This document shows, piece by piece, positions 50,620 to 58,120 of a stretch of 64,000 nucleotides of DNA; position 1 is the stretch's first letter; every line of letters starts with the position of its first letter. The translations under genes and the position numbers were made by a program. The notes under the pieces were generated by a model that ran no database searches, was not told the DNA's origin, and worked only from the letters and a program-made list of their open reading frames with translations. Source of the stretch: Micromonospora zamorensis (lineage in GTDB: Bacteria; Actinomycetota; Actinomycetes; Mycobacteriales; Micromonosporaceae); assembly GCF_900090275.1 (NCBI RefSeq), contig NZ_LT607755.1, positions 1,550,001 to 1,614,000 of the forward strand, written 5' to 3'.

Positions 50620-50907
50620 CTACGGCAGGTCGGCGACCAGGTCGGCGTACTCGGGGTGCTTGTCGATGAACGCGGCCATGAACGGGCACTGCGGCACCAC
50701 GGTGCCACCCCGGGCGCGGACCTCGTCCAGGGTGCCCCGGATCAACGCGCCGCCCACGCCCTTGCCCTGGAAGCCCCGGTCCACCTCGGTGTGGGTGAAG
50801 ACCAGGACCTCCCCGCGCATCAGGTACGCGGTGAAGCCGGCCAACGCGTCGTCGACCAGGATCTCGAAGCGGTGCTTCGCCGGGTTGTCCTCGACCAGGG
50901 TGCTCAT
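50620..50907 (-). CDS. Small YidJ-type GNAT acetyltransferase
   Basis: 95 residues. FEILVDDALAGFTAYLMRGEVLVFTHTEVDRGFQGKGVGGALIRGTLDEVRARGG carries the FxGxGxGG acetyl-CoA loop, and the terminal PQCPFMAAFIDKHPEYADLV is characteristic of the minimal YidJ-like (Gcn5-related) family. ATG is the ATGA of the upstream cysteine-desulfurase stop, so both are coupled. Substrate unknown; converges with the GH3 gene 14 bases away. Confidence 0.9.
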   Translation of the reverse strand: MSTLVEDNPAKHRFEILVDDALAGFTAYLMRGEVLVFTHTEVDRGFQGKGVGGALIRGTLDEVRARGGTVVPQCPFMAAFIDKHPEYADLVADLP

Positions 50908-52130
50908 CCGGCCATTCTCCCCGTGCTGTCGGTCAGCGCGTCGAGTTCGCCGAGCAACCGGTCCACCTCGTCGGCCGTGTTGTAGTGGTAGAGGCTGGCC
51001 CGCACCGCGCCGCCGCTGTCCCGCAGACCCATCATCTGGAAGTACTCGTAGGCGTAGTAGTCGCCGACCGAGAGGCAGAACCCGGCGGCGCCCAACGCCT
51101 CCTGGGTGGCCGCCGGCGACATCCCGGCGACCCGGAACGACACCGTCGGGCAGCGACGGGCCGGCGAGCCGTACACGGTGACCTCCGGCCGCTCCGCCAA
51201 CCCGGCGAGCAACCGGTCCAGCAGCGCCTCCTCGTGCGCCTGGGCGGCGGCCAGACCGGCCCGCAGCCGCGCCCGCCGGTCCCCGACCGCGTCCGGGTCC
51301 AGCCCGGCCAGGTGATCGACCGCCGCGGTCACCCCAGCCAGCAGCGGGAAACTCGGCGTGCCGTACTCGAACCGGTCCGGCACCGCGTCGGAGGACGGCA
51401 CCAGCTTCGCCGGGTGAAGCGCCGCCCAGCGGGCCGGGTCGGCCACCATCGCCGCCAGGTGCGGCCCGGACCACTTGTACGCGCTGGTCACCAGCACGTC
51501 GGCGCCGAGTGAGCTCAGGTCGGTCGGCCCGTGCGGAACGGAGTGCACCCCGTCGACGTGTACGAGCGCGCCGACGGCGTGCGCGATCTTGGCGATCGCC
51601 GGCACGTCCGGCATGGTGCCGATGGCGTTGCTGCCGGCGGTCACCGCGACCAGCCGGGTCCGCTCGCCGACCAGGTCGGCGTACTGGGCGGCGGGCAGCT
51701 CACCGGTGTGCCGGTCGACCTCCGCCCAGCGCACCGTCGCACCAGCCGCCTCGGCGGCCTGCACCCACGGCCGGATGTTGGCGTCGTGGTCGAGCCGGGA
51801 CACCACCACCTCGTCACCCGGGCGCCAGGTCGCGCCGAGCGTGCGGGCCAGGGTGTACGTCAGCGCGGTGGCACTCGGGCCGAGCACCACCCCGGCCGGG
51901 TCGGCGCCGAGCAGGTCGGCCACCGCCGAGCGGGTCTCGGCCACCAGCTCCAACGACCGGCGGCCCGGTACGTTGGCGGCGCTGCGGTTGCCGACCGCCG
52001 CGCGCATGGCGTCGGCGACCGCGTCGATCACACCGGCGGCGGTCTGGGTGCCCCCGGCCCCGTCGAAGTGGACGAAGCCCTCGGTCAGGGCGGGGTACGC
52101 GGCCCGGGTGCGGGCGATGTCGAACGGCAT
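50904..52130 (-). CDS. Cysteine-desulfurase-like PLP enzyme (TIGR01976 type)
   Basis: 408 residues. Aminotransferase class V fold: HFDGAGGTQTAAGVIDAV, VVVSRLDHDANIRPW, HVDGVHSVPHG and the PLP lysine in VTSAYKWSGPHLAA, then FEYGTPSFPLLAGVTAAVDHL. Late residues SLYHYNTADEVDRLL complete the family. Such proteins resemble NifS/SufS but lack an obvious catalytic cysteine loop with conserved context, so substrate and reaction remain open. Divergent from the lipoprotein gene. Confidence 0.9.
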   Translation of the reverse strand: MPFDIARTRAAYPALTEGFVHFDGAGGTQTAAGVIDAVADAMRAAVGNRSAANVPGRRSLELVAETRSAVADLLGADPAGVVLGPSATALTYTLARTLGATWRPGDEVVVSRLDHDANIRPWVQAAEAAGATVRWAEVDRHTGELPAAQYADLVGERTRLVAVTAGSNAIGTMPDVPAIAKIAHAVGALVHVDGVHSVPHGPTDLSSLGADVLVTSAYKWSGPHLAAMVADPARWAALHPAKLVPSSDAVPDRFEYGTPSFPLLAGVTAAVDHLAGLDPDAVGDRRARLRAGLAAAQAHEEALLDRLLAGLAERPEVTVYGSPARRCPTVSFRVAGMSPAATQEALGAAGFCLSVGDYYAYEYFQMMGLRDSGGAVRASLYHYNTADEVDRLLGELDALTDSTGRMAG

Positions 52131-52226
52131 GTCCCGGACCCTAGCCGGTGCTCCCGCGACCCCGTCCAGCCACCGGGTGATCACCAATCGACTGTGACAT
52201 CGCGGGCGTCTCGTACTCTTGGCGAG

Positions 52227-52592
52227 GTGACGAACCGACCCGCCACCATGCCCATGCCCACCGTCCGCCGCGCCGCCGGTCTGTTCGCCGGTCTGGCGCT
52301 CGGCATCGCCGTGCTCGCCGGCTGCAGCTCCCAGGGCGCCTCCACAGACTGTTCGGTGGACGCCTGCACCATCACCTTCGATCGAGGTGTCGACGCGAGG
52401 ACCACCATCCTGGGCGTCGAGGCCAAGCTGGTCGGCGCCGAGGGTGACCAGGTGACCGTCGAGGTCGCCGGCGAACAGCTCACCCTCACCACCGGCCAGC
52501 AGGCCGCCGAGGCCGGGGGTTTCGGGGTGACCCTGGACAGCGTGACCGACCAACAGGTCAAGATTCGCGTAGCGCGTAACCCGGGCAGCTGA
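52227..52592 (+). CDS. Small secreted lipoprotein
   Basis: 121 residues. N-terminal signal RRAAGLFAGLALGIAVLAGCSS ends in a lipobox (L-A-G-C). The mature part is acidic and beta-rich, with DCSVDACTITFDRG (two cysteines) and repeated V-E-V strands. No family known. Either GTG 52227 or ATG 52248 could be the start; neither has a ribosome site. A TACTCT at 52214-52219 stands 7 bases before the GTG, so the transcript may be leaderless. Confidence 0.75.
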   Translation: MTNRPATMPMPTVRRAAGLFAGLALGIAVLAGCSSQGASTDCSVDACTITFDRGVDARTTILGVEAKLVGAEGDQVTVEVAGEQLTLTTGQQAAEAGGFGVTLDSVTDQQVKIRVARNPGS

Positions 52593-52651
52593 CCTGGGCG
52601 GGCGGCGGTGGCCGACGTTTGAGAATCTTCGCAATCGGAGATTGTGACGCC

Positions 52652-53473
52652 ATGTCACTTACCCGTAGCGCCGAAGCCACCGCCTCCCGTACGGCGGACA
52701 GCCGGTGGCTGGAACTCCTCGCCCGGGCCGGCTTCATCGGCTACGGCATCGTCCACCTCCTCTTCGCCTGGCTGGCATTGCAGATCGCCTTCGACAAGTC
52801 GTCCGACGACGGCGACCAGTCCGGCGCGCTGCGTACCCTCTCCGCACAGCCCCTCGGTAAGTTCCTGGTCATCGCCGTCGCGGTCGGCCTGCTCGCGATG
52901 GCGATCTGGCAGGCGCTGGAGGCGGCGGTCGGGCACCGCGCCGAGCGGGGCAAGGAGCAGGTCATCGAACGGCTCGCCTCGGCCGGCCGGACCATCGTCT
53001 ACCTCTACTTCGCCTGGACCGCGTTCAAGGTCTTCAAGGACGCCGGGTCGAACAGCGCCGACCAGCAGGAGGCGCTGACCGGCAAGCTGATGACCTCCAG
53101 CGGTGGTCGCTGGCTCGTCGGCCTGGCCGGGCTGGTGCTCGCCGCGATCGGTGTCGGCCTGGTCATCTACGGCGCCCTCAAGAAGTTCGAGAAGCACCTG
53201 AAGACCGGTGAGATGAGCCCGAAGACCCGCCAACTGGCCCGCCGTCTCGGCATGGCCGGATACGTGGCCAAGGGCGTCGCGTACGGCATCGCCGGTCTGC
53301 TGGTCATCGTCGCGGCCGTGAACTACGACCCGGAGAAGGCCCGTGGTCTGGACGCCGCGCTGCACACCCTGCGCGAGCAGTCGTACGGCACCTTCCTGCT
53401 GACCCTGGTCGCCCTGGGCATCGCCGCCTTCGGCGTCTACTGCTTCCTCCAGTCCCGGTACCGCAAGGTCTGA
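52652..53473 (+). CDS. DUF1206 membrane protein
   Basis: 273 residues, six hydrophobic helices in three repeats. Each repeat has the pattern ARAGFIGYGIVHLLFAWLAL / SAGRTIVYLYFAWTAF / GMAGYVAKGVAYGIAGLLV, the tandem DUF1206 domain. It is an integral membrane protein of unknown function common in actinobacteria. Ends RYRKV. The ATG is chosen as the first start after the promoter, with GGAG 12 bases away. A hairpin follows the stop and overlaps the next gene's annotated-looking upstream starts. Confidence 0.9.
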   Translation: MSLTRSAEATASRTADSRWLELLARAGFIGYGIVHLLFAWLALQIAFDKSSDDGDQSGALRTLSAQPLGKFLVIAVAVGLLAMAIWQALEAAVGHRAERGKEQVIERLASAGRTIVYLYFAWTAFKVFKDAGSNSADQQEALTGKLMTSSGGRWLVGLAGLVLAAIGVGLVIYGALKKFEKHLKTGEMSPKTRQLARRLGMAGYVAKGVAYGIAGLLVIVAAVNYDPEKARGLDAALHTLREQSYGTFLLTLVALGIAAFGVYCFLQSRYRKV

Positions 53474-53492
53474 GCTGGTCGATACCACGGTC

Positions 53493-53529
53493 GTCGGGCA
53501 CTCTTGGGCTTTTGCCCGGAGTGCCCGAC
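53493..53529. terminator. Terminator of the DUF1206 gene
   Basis: GTCGGGCACTC pairs perfectly with GAGTGCCCGAC; an inner GGGC/GCCC pair flanks a TTTT loop. It covers the TTG (53512) and GTG (53521) that could otherwise be taken as starts for the channel gene. Confidence 0.75.
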
Positions 53530-53556
53530 GCCTGGTCGAAGGGGAGCACCGAAGCC

Positions 53557-54744
53557 TTGCAGAACTATGTCGAAACGACCGTCGCCGCGCTCGTCGCGGC
53601 GGCGGTCGCCCTGTTCCTGGTCGAGGTCGTCCATCGGCTGACCCGGCGGTTCGGCCGTCGCTCGCTGTTGATGACCGAGCTGACCGACCACGCGCACCGC
53701 CCGTTCCAGGTCGCCGGGACGGTCCTCGCCGTGCAGTTCGCCGTCCGTTTCAGCACCGGGTATGCGGTCGGCGAGAGCTGGCGCCGCCTGCTGCTGCACC
53801 TGCTCGTCCTCGCCGTCATCGCCACCGCGGCCTGGCTGGTGGCCTCGCTGCTGGTCGTCGTGGAGGACACCGCGCTGGCGCGGTTCCGGGTCGACGTGCC
53901 GGACAACCGGCACGCCCGGCGGGTCCGGACCCAGGTGGTGATGCTGCGCCGGCTGACCATCGCGGTGATCGTCATCCTGACCATCGGCGTGATGCTGATG
54001 ACGTTCCCCAGCGTGCGGGGCATCGGCGCCGGTGTGCTGACCTCGGCCGGTGTGGTCGGTGTGGTGGCCGCGCTCGCCGCACAGAGCCTGCTCGGCAACG
54101 TGTTCGCCGGCCTCCAGCTCGCGTTCAGCGACGCCGTCCGGCTCGATGACGTGGTCGTCGTCGAGGGGGAGTGGGGTCGGATCGAGGAGCTGACCCTCAG
54201 TTATGTGGTCGTGCAGATCTGGGACGACCGGCGGTTGATCCTGCCCACCTCGTACTTCACCAGCAAGCCGTTCCAGAACTGGACGCGGACCGAGGCGGCG
54301 GTGCTCGGCACCGCCGAGTTCGACGTGGACTGGGCGGTGCCGGTGCAGACGATGCGCGAGGAGCTTCGCCGCATGGTCGAGGGCACCGAGCTGTGGGACG
54401 GCCGGGTCTGCGTCCTTCAGGTCACCGACGCCACCGGCGGGATGGTACGAATGCGCGCGCTGGTCAGCGCCGCCGACGCGGGCAGCCTGTGGGACCTGCG
54501 CTGCCTGGTCCGCGAGCATCTGGTGGCCTGGATCCGGGACAACCGCCCGACCGCGATGCCCCGGATGCGCACCGAGCTGGGCGACTCCAGCAGCAACCTG
54601 CCCTGGCAGTGGGTGCAGCCGAGGCGGCCGGCACGCCGCCTGTCGGAGACCGAGGCACCGGACGACGCTCGCGTCTTCGGTGGCAGCGACGACGGCGACG
54701 CCCGCAGTGAAGCCTTCGTAGGCCCCGAAGAAACCCGCCCCTGA
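53557..54744 (+). CDS. MscS-family mechanosensitive channel
   Basis: 395 residues from a TTG preceded by AAGGGGAG with 10-base spacing; upstream in-frame starts lie in the preceding terminator. Four hydrophobic helices in the first 200 residues. The MscS pore helix and beta domain are VVGVVAALAAQSLLGNVFAGLQLAFSDAVRLDDVVVVEGEWGRIEELTLSYVVVQIWDDRRLILPTSYF. A hydrophilic C-terminal region ends in a disordered tail. Probably gates ions on membrane tension. Confidence 0.88.
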   Translation: MQNYVETTVAALVAAAVALFLVEVVHRLTRRFGRRSLLMTELTDHAHRPFQVAGTVLAVQFAVRFSTGYAVGESWRRLLLHLLVLAVIATAAWLVASLLVVVEDTALARFRVDVPDNRHARRVRTQVVMLRRLTIAVIVILTIGVMLMTFPSVRGIGAGVLTSAGVVGVVAALAAQSLLGNVFAGLQLAFSDAVRLDDVVVVEGEWGRIEELTLSYVVVQIWDDRRLILPTSYFTSKPFQNWTRTEAAVLGTAEFDVDWAVPVQTMREELRRMVEGTELWDGRVCVLQVTDATGGMVRMRALVSAADAGSLWDLRCLVREHLVAWIRDNRPTAMPRMRTELGDSSSNLPWQWVQPRRPARRLSETEAPDDARVFGGSDDGDARSEAFVGPEETRP

Positions 54745-54783
54745 CCGGTCCGCGCCCGGCCGCCGGCACCCGTCTCACCCCGC

Positions 54784-54840
54784 TGATCATGAAGTTATTG
54801 CCATCCAGAGCGGCGTGTCGGGGCAATAACTTCATGATCA
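54784..54840. repeat. Palindromic repeat with 19-base arms (copy D)
   Basis: Perfect arms TGATCATGAAGTTATTGCC (54784-54802) and GGCAATAACTTCATGATCA (54822-54840) around 19 bases containing CGGCGTGTCGG. The AT-rich arms stand out against the genome. The centre G-x-G-T-G-T-C resembles the core of copies A and C, so it may be a related or parallel repeat family. Lies 40 bases after the channel stop. Confidence 0.8.
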
Positions 54841-54872
54841 ACGGCTCCGGGCGCGGTAGCGCGCTGAAGGGC

Positions 54873-54930
54873 GGGAGGGGTCGGGGTGGGGTTTGGTTTG
54901 AGAGGTTTGGTCGGGCTTGGGTGGGGGATG
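54873..54930 (+). other. G-rich tract with G-quadruplex pattern
   Basis: GGGAGGGGTCGGGGTGGGG (54873-54891) has four G-runs joined by loops of 1-2 bases. A second set of G-runs (GGGCTTGGGTGGGGG) lies at 54913-54927. Both stand upstream of the holin-like trio and lie in a 340-base stretch without genes. Confidence 0.6.
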
Positions 54931-55086
54931 TGCTGCCGGACGTCTCTGGCGTGATCAGGGTGGGACGGTGCGCCGGTCCTCGGCGCGGCGTCCGGACAAC
55001 GCGGACGGTGAGCTGCTCGGCGCGCTTTAGGATTGACGGGCGGCGACTCCGGGCATACAGCGCGGTGATGAGGAAAGGAGGACAGC

Positions 55087-55521
55087 ATGGCTGACGTGGC
55101 GAACGCCCGCACATCCCAGAACGGGAGCGAGCCCTCCACCGCCGAGTTGGTGCAGCGGGCCACCGAGCAGGTCTCCCGTCTCGTACGGGACGAACTGGCG
55201 CTGGCCCGAGCGGAGTTGACCGAGAAGGGCAAGCACGCGGGCATTGGCATCGGGCTCTTCGGCGGCGGCGGCGCACTGGCGTTCTACGGTCTGGGCGCGT
55301 TGGTCGTCACGGCGATCCTGCTGCTCGACCTGGTGTTGCCCGCCTGGGCCGCCGCGCTGATCGTGGCGGTTGCCTGTTTCCTGGTGGCCGGCATCCTTGC
55401 CCTGGTGGGCAAGAAGCAGGTCAGCCGTGCGGTCCCACCGGTGCCGGCGGCGACGGTCCGCAGCCTCCGGGCCGACATGGACACCGTCACCGCCGCGGTG
55501 AAGGACAGGGGGCGGCAATGA
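55087..55521 (+). CDS. Phage-holin-family (PF07332-like) membrane protein
   Basis: 144 residues, GGAGGA site. Begins with TAELVQRATEQVSRLVRDELALARAEL. Two hydrophobic helices follow (AGIGIGLFGGGGALAFYGLGALVVTAILLLDL and ALIVAVACFLVAGILALVGKKQV). The family is called holin-like because of phage members, but chromosomal copies in actinobacteria sit in a conserved trio with DUF3618 and DUF4235 and are not phage remnants. Function unknown; ATGA junction with the next gene. Confidence 0.85.
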   Translation: MADVANARTSQNGSEPSTAELVQRATEQVSRLVRDELALARAELTEKGKHAGIGIGLFGGGGALAFYGLGALVVTAILLLDLVLPAWAAALIVAVACFLVAGILALVGKKQVSRAVPPVPAATVRSLRADMDTVTAAVKDRGRQ

Positions 55522-55892
55522 CCGGCAACGGGACCGGCGACACGGAGGCGCTCCGCGAGGAGATCCGCCGCACCCGGGTCGAGTTGGGCGAGACGATGGA
55601 GGCGCTGGCCGCCAAGGCCGACGTCAAGGCGCGCCTGAAGGTTTCCGCCGAGCAGGCGAAGGAGCGGATGCGCGAGCAGGCGGCGCAGACCGTCGCCCGG
55701 GTTCGCGGGCAGGCCGTGCGTGGTGCCGGAATGGCCCGCGCACAGGCCTACGAGAAGGGCGAGTTGGTGCGCGTACAGGCGCACGACAAGGGCGAGTTGA
55801 TGCGACGCAACCCGGTGCCGTGGGCGGCGATCGCTGCCGGTGCGGTGGCCACCGTGGTGGTGCTGATGATCGTGCGGGGGAGGCGTAGGTGA
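55518..55892 (+). CDS. DUF3618 domain protein
   Basis: 124 residues, ATGA overlap. DUF3618 core TEALREEIRRTRVELGETMEALAAKADVKARLK, an amphipathic helix, followed by KERMREQAAQTVARVRGQA and a C-terminal single hydrophobic helix (VPWAAIAAGAVATVVVLMIVRGRRR). Second member of the conserved trio, probably membrane-anchored with a coiled-coil-like arm. Function unknown. Confidence 0.9.
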   Translation: MTGNGTGDTEALREEIRRTRVELGETMEALAAKADVKARLKVSAEQAKERMREQAAQTVARVRGQAVRGAGMARAQAYEKGELVRVQAHDKGELMRRNPVPWAAIAAGAVATVVVLMIVRGRRR

Positions 55893-56161
55893 GCAGAAAC
55901 ATCGGCAGGGTCGCATACCGGCCGGTCGGCGTGTTGTTGGGTATCGCCGCGGGCACGGTGGCCGGGGCGATCTTCCGGCAGGTCTGGAAGGTCACCGCGG
56001 GCGACGGTGAGGCACCCAACGCCATCGACGAGGATCGCGGCTGGGGCGAGATCCTGGCCGCGGCGGCGTTGCAGGGGGCCATCTTCGCGGTCGTCCGGGC
56101 CGCTGTGGACCGGGGCGGCGCGGTCGGCGTCCGCCGGATGACCGGCAGCTGGCCGGACTGA
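55889..56161 (+). CDS. DUF4235 membrane protein
   Basis: 90 residues, GTG in GTGA overlap with GGGGGAGG ahead. Layout IGRVAYRPVGVLLGIAAGTVAGAIFRQVWKVTAGDGEAPNA, the DRGWGEILAAAALQGAIFAVVRAAVDRGG block and a short polar tail. This is the complete DUF4235 domain with two hydrophobic helices. Third gene of the trio; a strong terminator follows. Confidence 0.9.
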   Translation: MSRNIGRVAYRPVGVLLGIAAGTVAGAIFRQVWKVTAGDGEAPNAIDEDRGWGEILAAAALQGAIFAVVRAAVDRGGAVGVRRMTGSWPD

Positions 56162-56176
56162 CCACACAGCGACTTC

Positions 56177-56210
56177 AGCCCCCTTCCCGCATCGATGGGA
56201 AGGGGGCTTT
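56177..56210 (+). terminator. Rho-independent terminator of the holin-like trio
   Basis: AGCCCCCTTCCC / GGGAAGGGGGCT, perfect 12-base stem, 8-base loop, followed by TTT. Confidence 0.92.
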
Positions 56211-56449
56211 CGCATGGCTTCGGACGCCGCCCAGCGGAACTGAGGCATCCGTCAGGTCACATGTCGGAGAAATTCGTCGGAGAGGTCGTGACAGACTTTT
56301 TACCTCCGTGATTTGCTGGTCCCCGCTGTTGCGAGATGGCGTGGGTTGAGAGAAGTCTCCTTCGTGGGGCCGCCTCAGGCACCGCCGCTCGAAAACGGCC
56401 AATCGGCCGGACGGCGTGCACGGCCGCCAGTTTTTCGAGGGAGATACAC
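56211..56449 (+). other. Intergenic and 5' leader of the cold-shock gene
   Basis: About 240 bases with no gene. GTGACA at 56288-56293 with a TTTGCT 18 bases further is a weak promoter candidate, which would leave a leader of roughly 120 bases before the csp ATG. Long structured leaders are usual in cold-shock genes; a GC-rich hairpin-prone run (GGCCAATCGGCC, ACGGCGTGCACGGCCGCC) precedes the ribosome site. Nothing else recognised. Confidence 0.4.
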
Positions 56450-56653
56450 ATGGCTCAGGGAACCGTGAAGTGGTTCAACGCTGACAAGGGCTTCGGCTTC
56501 ATCACCGTCGATGGTGGGGGTGCTGACGTGTTCGTCCACTTCTCGGCCATCCAGACCAGCGGCTACCGCTCGCTGGAGGAGAACCAGCGGGTGGAGTTCG
56601 AGATCGCTCAGGGTCAGAAGGGCCCGCAGGCTGAGCAGGTCCGTCCCATCTGA
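56450..56653 (+). CDS. Cold-shock domain protein (CspA family)
   Basis: 67 residues, GAGGGAG site. [20 protein letters not shown] carries RNP1 (KGFGFI), and [10 protein letters not shown] carries RNP2; the terminal [13 protein letters not shown] closes the OB barrel. Binds single-stranded RNA/DNA as an RNA chaperone. Actinobacterial csp genes are often constitutive. A perfect terminator follows. Confidence 0.97.
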   Translation: MAQGTVKWFNADKGFGFITVDGGGADVFVHFSAIQTSGYRSLEENQRVEFEIAQGQKGPQAEQVRPI

Positions 56654-56706
56654 GTGAGATGGCCGGCCCCCGCCGGTCAGTGGGACGGTCCGGCACAGGG
56701 CCGTTG

Positions 56707-56742
56707 AAAAGCCCCGCATCCTTCCAGGGATGCGGGGCTTTT
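56707..56742. terminator. Bidirectional rho-independent terminator
   Basis: AAAAGCCCCGCATCC / GGATGCGGGGCTTTT, a perfect 15-base stem including A- and T-runs, so it works on either strand. Between csp and the convergent small membrane gene. Confidence 0.95.
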
Positions 56743-56769
56743 CCGTGCCAGGCCACCAGGGCCAGTTGG

Positions 56770-56964
56770 TCAGCGTCGGCGGCGCGAGCGCAGGCCGAGC
56801 CAGAGCACCACCAGCCCGACCAGTGCCACGATCGGGCCGATCACCGCCCAGATCTTCTGGTCGGTCATCACGCTGCCGCTGACATAGCCGAGGCCCTGCA
56901 CCGTCCACACGGCACCGATCACGACGGCCAGCAGGCCGAGGGTGAGCGAAAGCCAGCCCCTCAT
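56770..56964 (-). CDS. Small two-helix membrane protein
   Basis: 64 residues, GAGAGGGG site 5 bases before ATG. Hydrophobic helices WLSLTLGLLAVVIGAVWTVQGLGY and IGPIVALVGLVVLWLGL, ending RSRRRR. Resembles the small actinobacterial 'hypothetical membrane protein' with a Q-G-L-G-Y loop. Function unknown. Confidence 0.75.
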   Translation of the reverse strand: MRGWLSLTLGLLAVVIGAVWTVQGLGYVSGSVMTDQKIWAVIGPIVALVGLVVLWLGLRSRRRR

Positions 56965-57052
56965 CGCGTCCCCTCTCCGACACCCGAGGCGGCGCGTCGC
57001 CCTCCAGCATGGTCGGCCGGGTGGCGCGACGCGAGCACCCCGGGCGTGCGGG

Positions 57053-58036
57053 TCACCACCGGTCGTGCACCTGCGGGCGGATCAGCTCGTCGTAGGTCTC
57101 GCGTACGGCTGCCAGTTGGTCGTCGCTCAGCGACGACAGGTCCGCCGCAGCGGCGTTGCGCCGGGCCTGGTCAGCGTCGCGGGCACCGGGGATGACCACG
57201 GTGACGCCCGCCTGGTCGAGCACCCAGCGCAACGCGAACTGCGCCATCGTGCGGTCCGCGTCGACCAGCGGCGCCAGCCGGCGTACGGCGGCGAGGCCCT
57301 GCGCGAAGTCGACGCCGGAGAACGTCTCGCCGACGTCGAAGGCCGCGCCGGTGCGGTTGAAGTTGCGGTGGTCGTCGGCGGCGAACTCGGTGTGCTCGTC
57401 GTACCGGCCGGAGAGCAGGCCGCTGGCCAGTGGCACCCGGGCGATGATGCCCACGCCGGCCGCCGCGGCTGCCGGCAGGACGCGCTCCAGCGGCTTGTGG
57501 CGGACCGCGTTGAGGATGATCTGGACGCTCGCCACGCCCGGCCGGGCGATCGCGGTGAGGGCCTGGTCGCAGGTCTCGACGCTGACCCCGTACCCGGCGA
57601 TGGCCTTCTCGGCGACGAGGGTGTCGAGGCCGTCGAAGACCTCGTCGGAGGAGAACACGGCGGTGGGCGGGCAGTGCAGTTGGACGAGGTCCAGCGTGTC
57701 CATGCCCAGGTTGGCTCGGGAGCGGTCGGTCCACTGCCGGAAGTTGGCCAGGGTGTACGCCTCCGGCCGCTGCTCGACGCGGCGGCCCATCTTGGTGGCG
57801 ACGGTGAGCCCGGCGTCGGGTCGGGAGCGCAGGAAGCGGCCGATCAGCTGCTCGCTGCGACCGTCGCCGTACACGTCGGCGGTGTCGAGGAAGGTGACTC
57901 CGGAGTCCACGGCGGCTGCGAGCACCGCCATCGCGTCGCCCTCGCTGACGGTGCCCCAGTCGGCGCCGAGCTGCCAGGCGCCCAGGCCGACCGCGCCGAC
58001 GGTCCGGCCGAGCCGGTTGAAGCTGCGCTGTTCCAT
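57053..58036 (-). CDS. Aldo/keto reductase
   Basis: 327 residues. TIM-barrel AKR: FNRLGRTVGAVGLGAWQLGADWG, FLDTADVYGDGRSEQLIGRFL (catalytic Asp and Tyr of DxxxxY), KMGRRV (Lys), LVQLHCPP (His). NADPH-dependent carbonyl reductase in the cytoplasm; substrate not deducible. Divergent from a methyltransferase with an 84-base gap containing an inverted TCTTG-AAA-CAAGA (58083-58095) that might be an operator. Confidence 0.92.
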   Translation of the reverse strand: MEQRSFNRLGRTVGAVGLGAWQLGADWGTVSEGDAMAVLAAAVDSGVTFLDTADVYGDGRSEQLIGRFLRSRPDAGLTVATKMGRRVEQRPEAYTLANFRQWTDRSRANLGMDTLDLVQLHCPPTAVFSSDEVFDGLDTLVAEKAIAGYGVSVETCDQALTAIARPGVASVQIILNAVRHKPLERVLPAAAAAGVGIIARVPLASGLLSGRYDEHTEFAADDHRNFNRTGAAFDVGETFSGVDFAQGLAAVRRLAPLVDADRTMAQFALRWVLDQAGVTVVIPGARDADQARRNAAAADLSSLSDDQLAAVRETYDELIRPQVHDRW

Positions 58037-58120
58037 GCCCCGAGCCTAGTGATCGGGTTGCCGGCCTGCCACGCGAGCCGTATCTTGAAACAAGACGGAC
58101 GTACGGTTTGGGAGGCTGCG

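Noticed and set aside
55087..55521. Reading the holin-family gene as a sign of prophage.
   Set aside because: No phage structural, lysin or integrase genes nearby; the chromosomal trio context is typical of actinobacteria.
58083..58095. TCTTG-AAA-CAAGA palindrome as a firm operator.
   Set aside because: Short arms and no adjacent regulator; kept only as a mention under the aldo/keto reductase.
56942..58120. Long plus-strand frame running into the methyltransferase.
   Set aside because: Antisense to the aldo/keto reductase, whose catalytic motifs are intact; GGAGG precedes the methyltransferase ATG at 58121.
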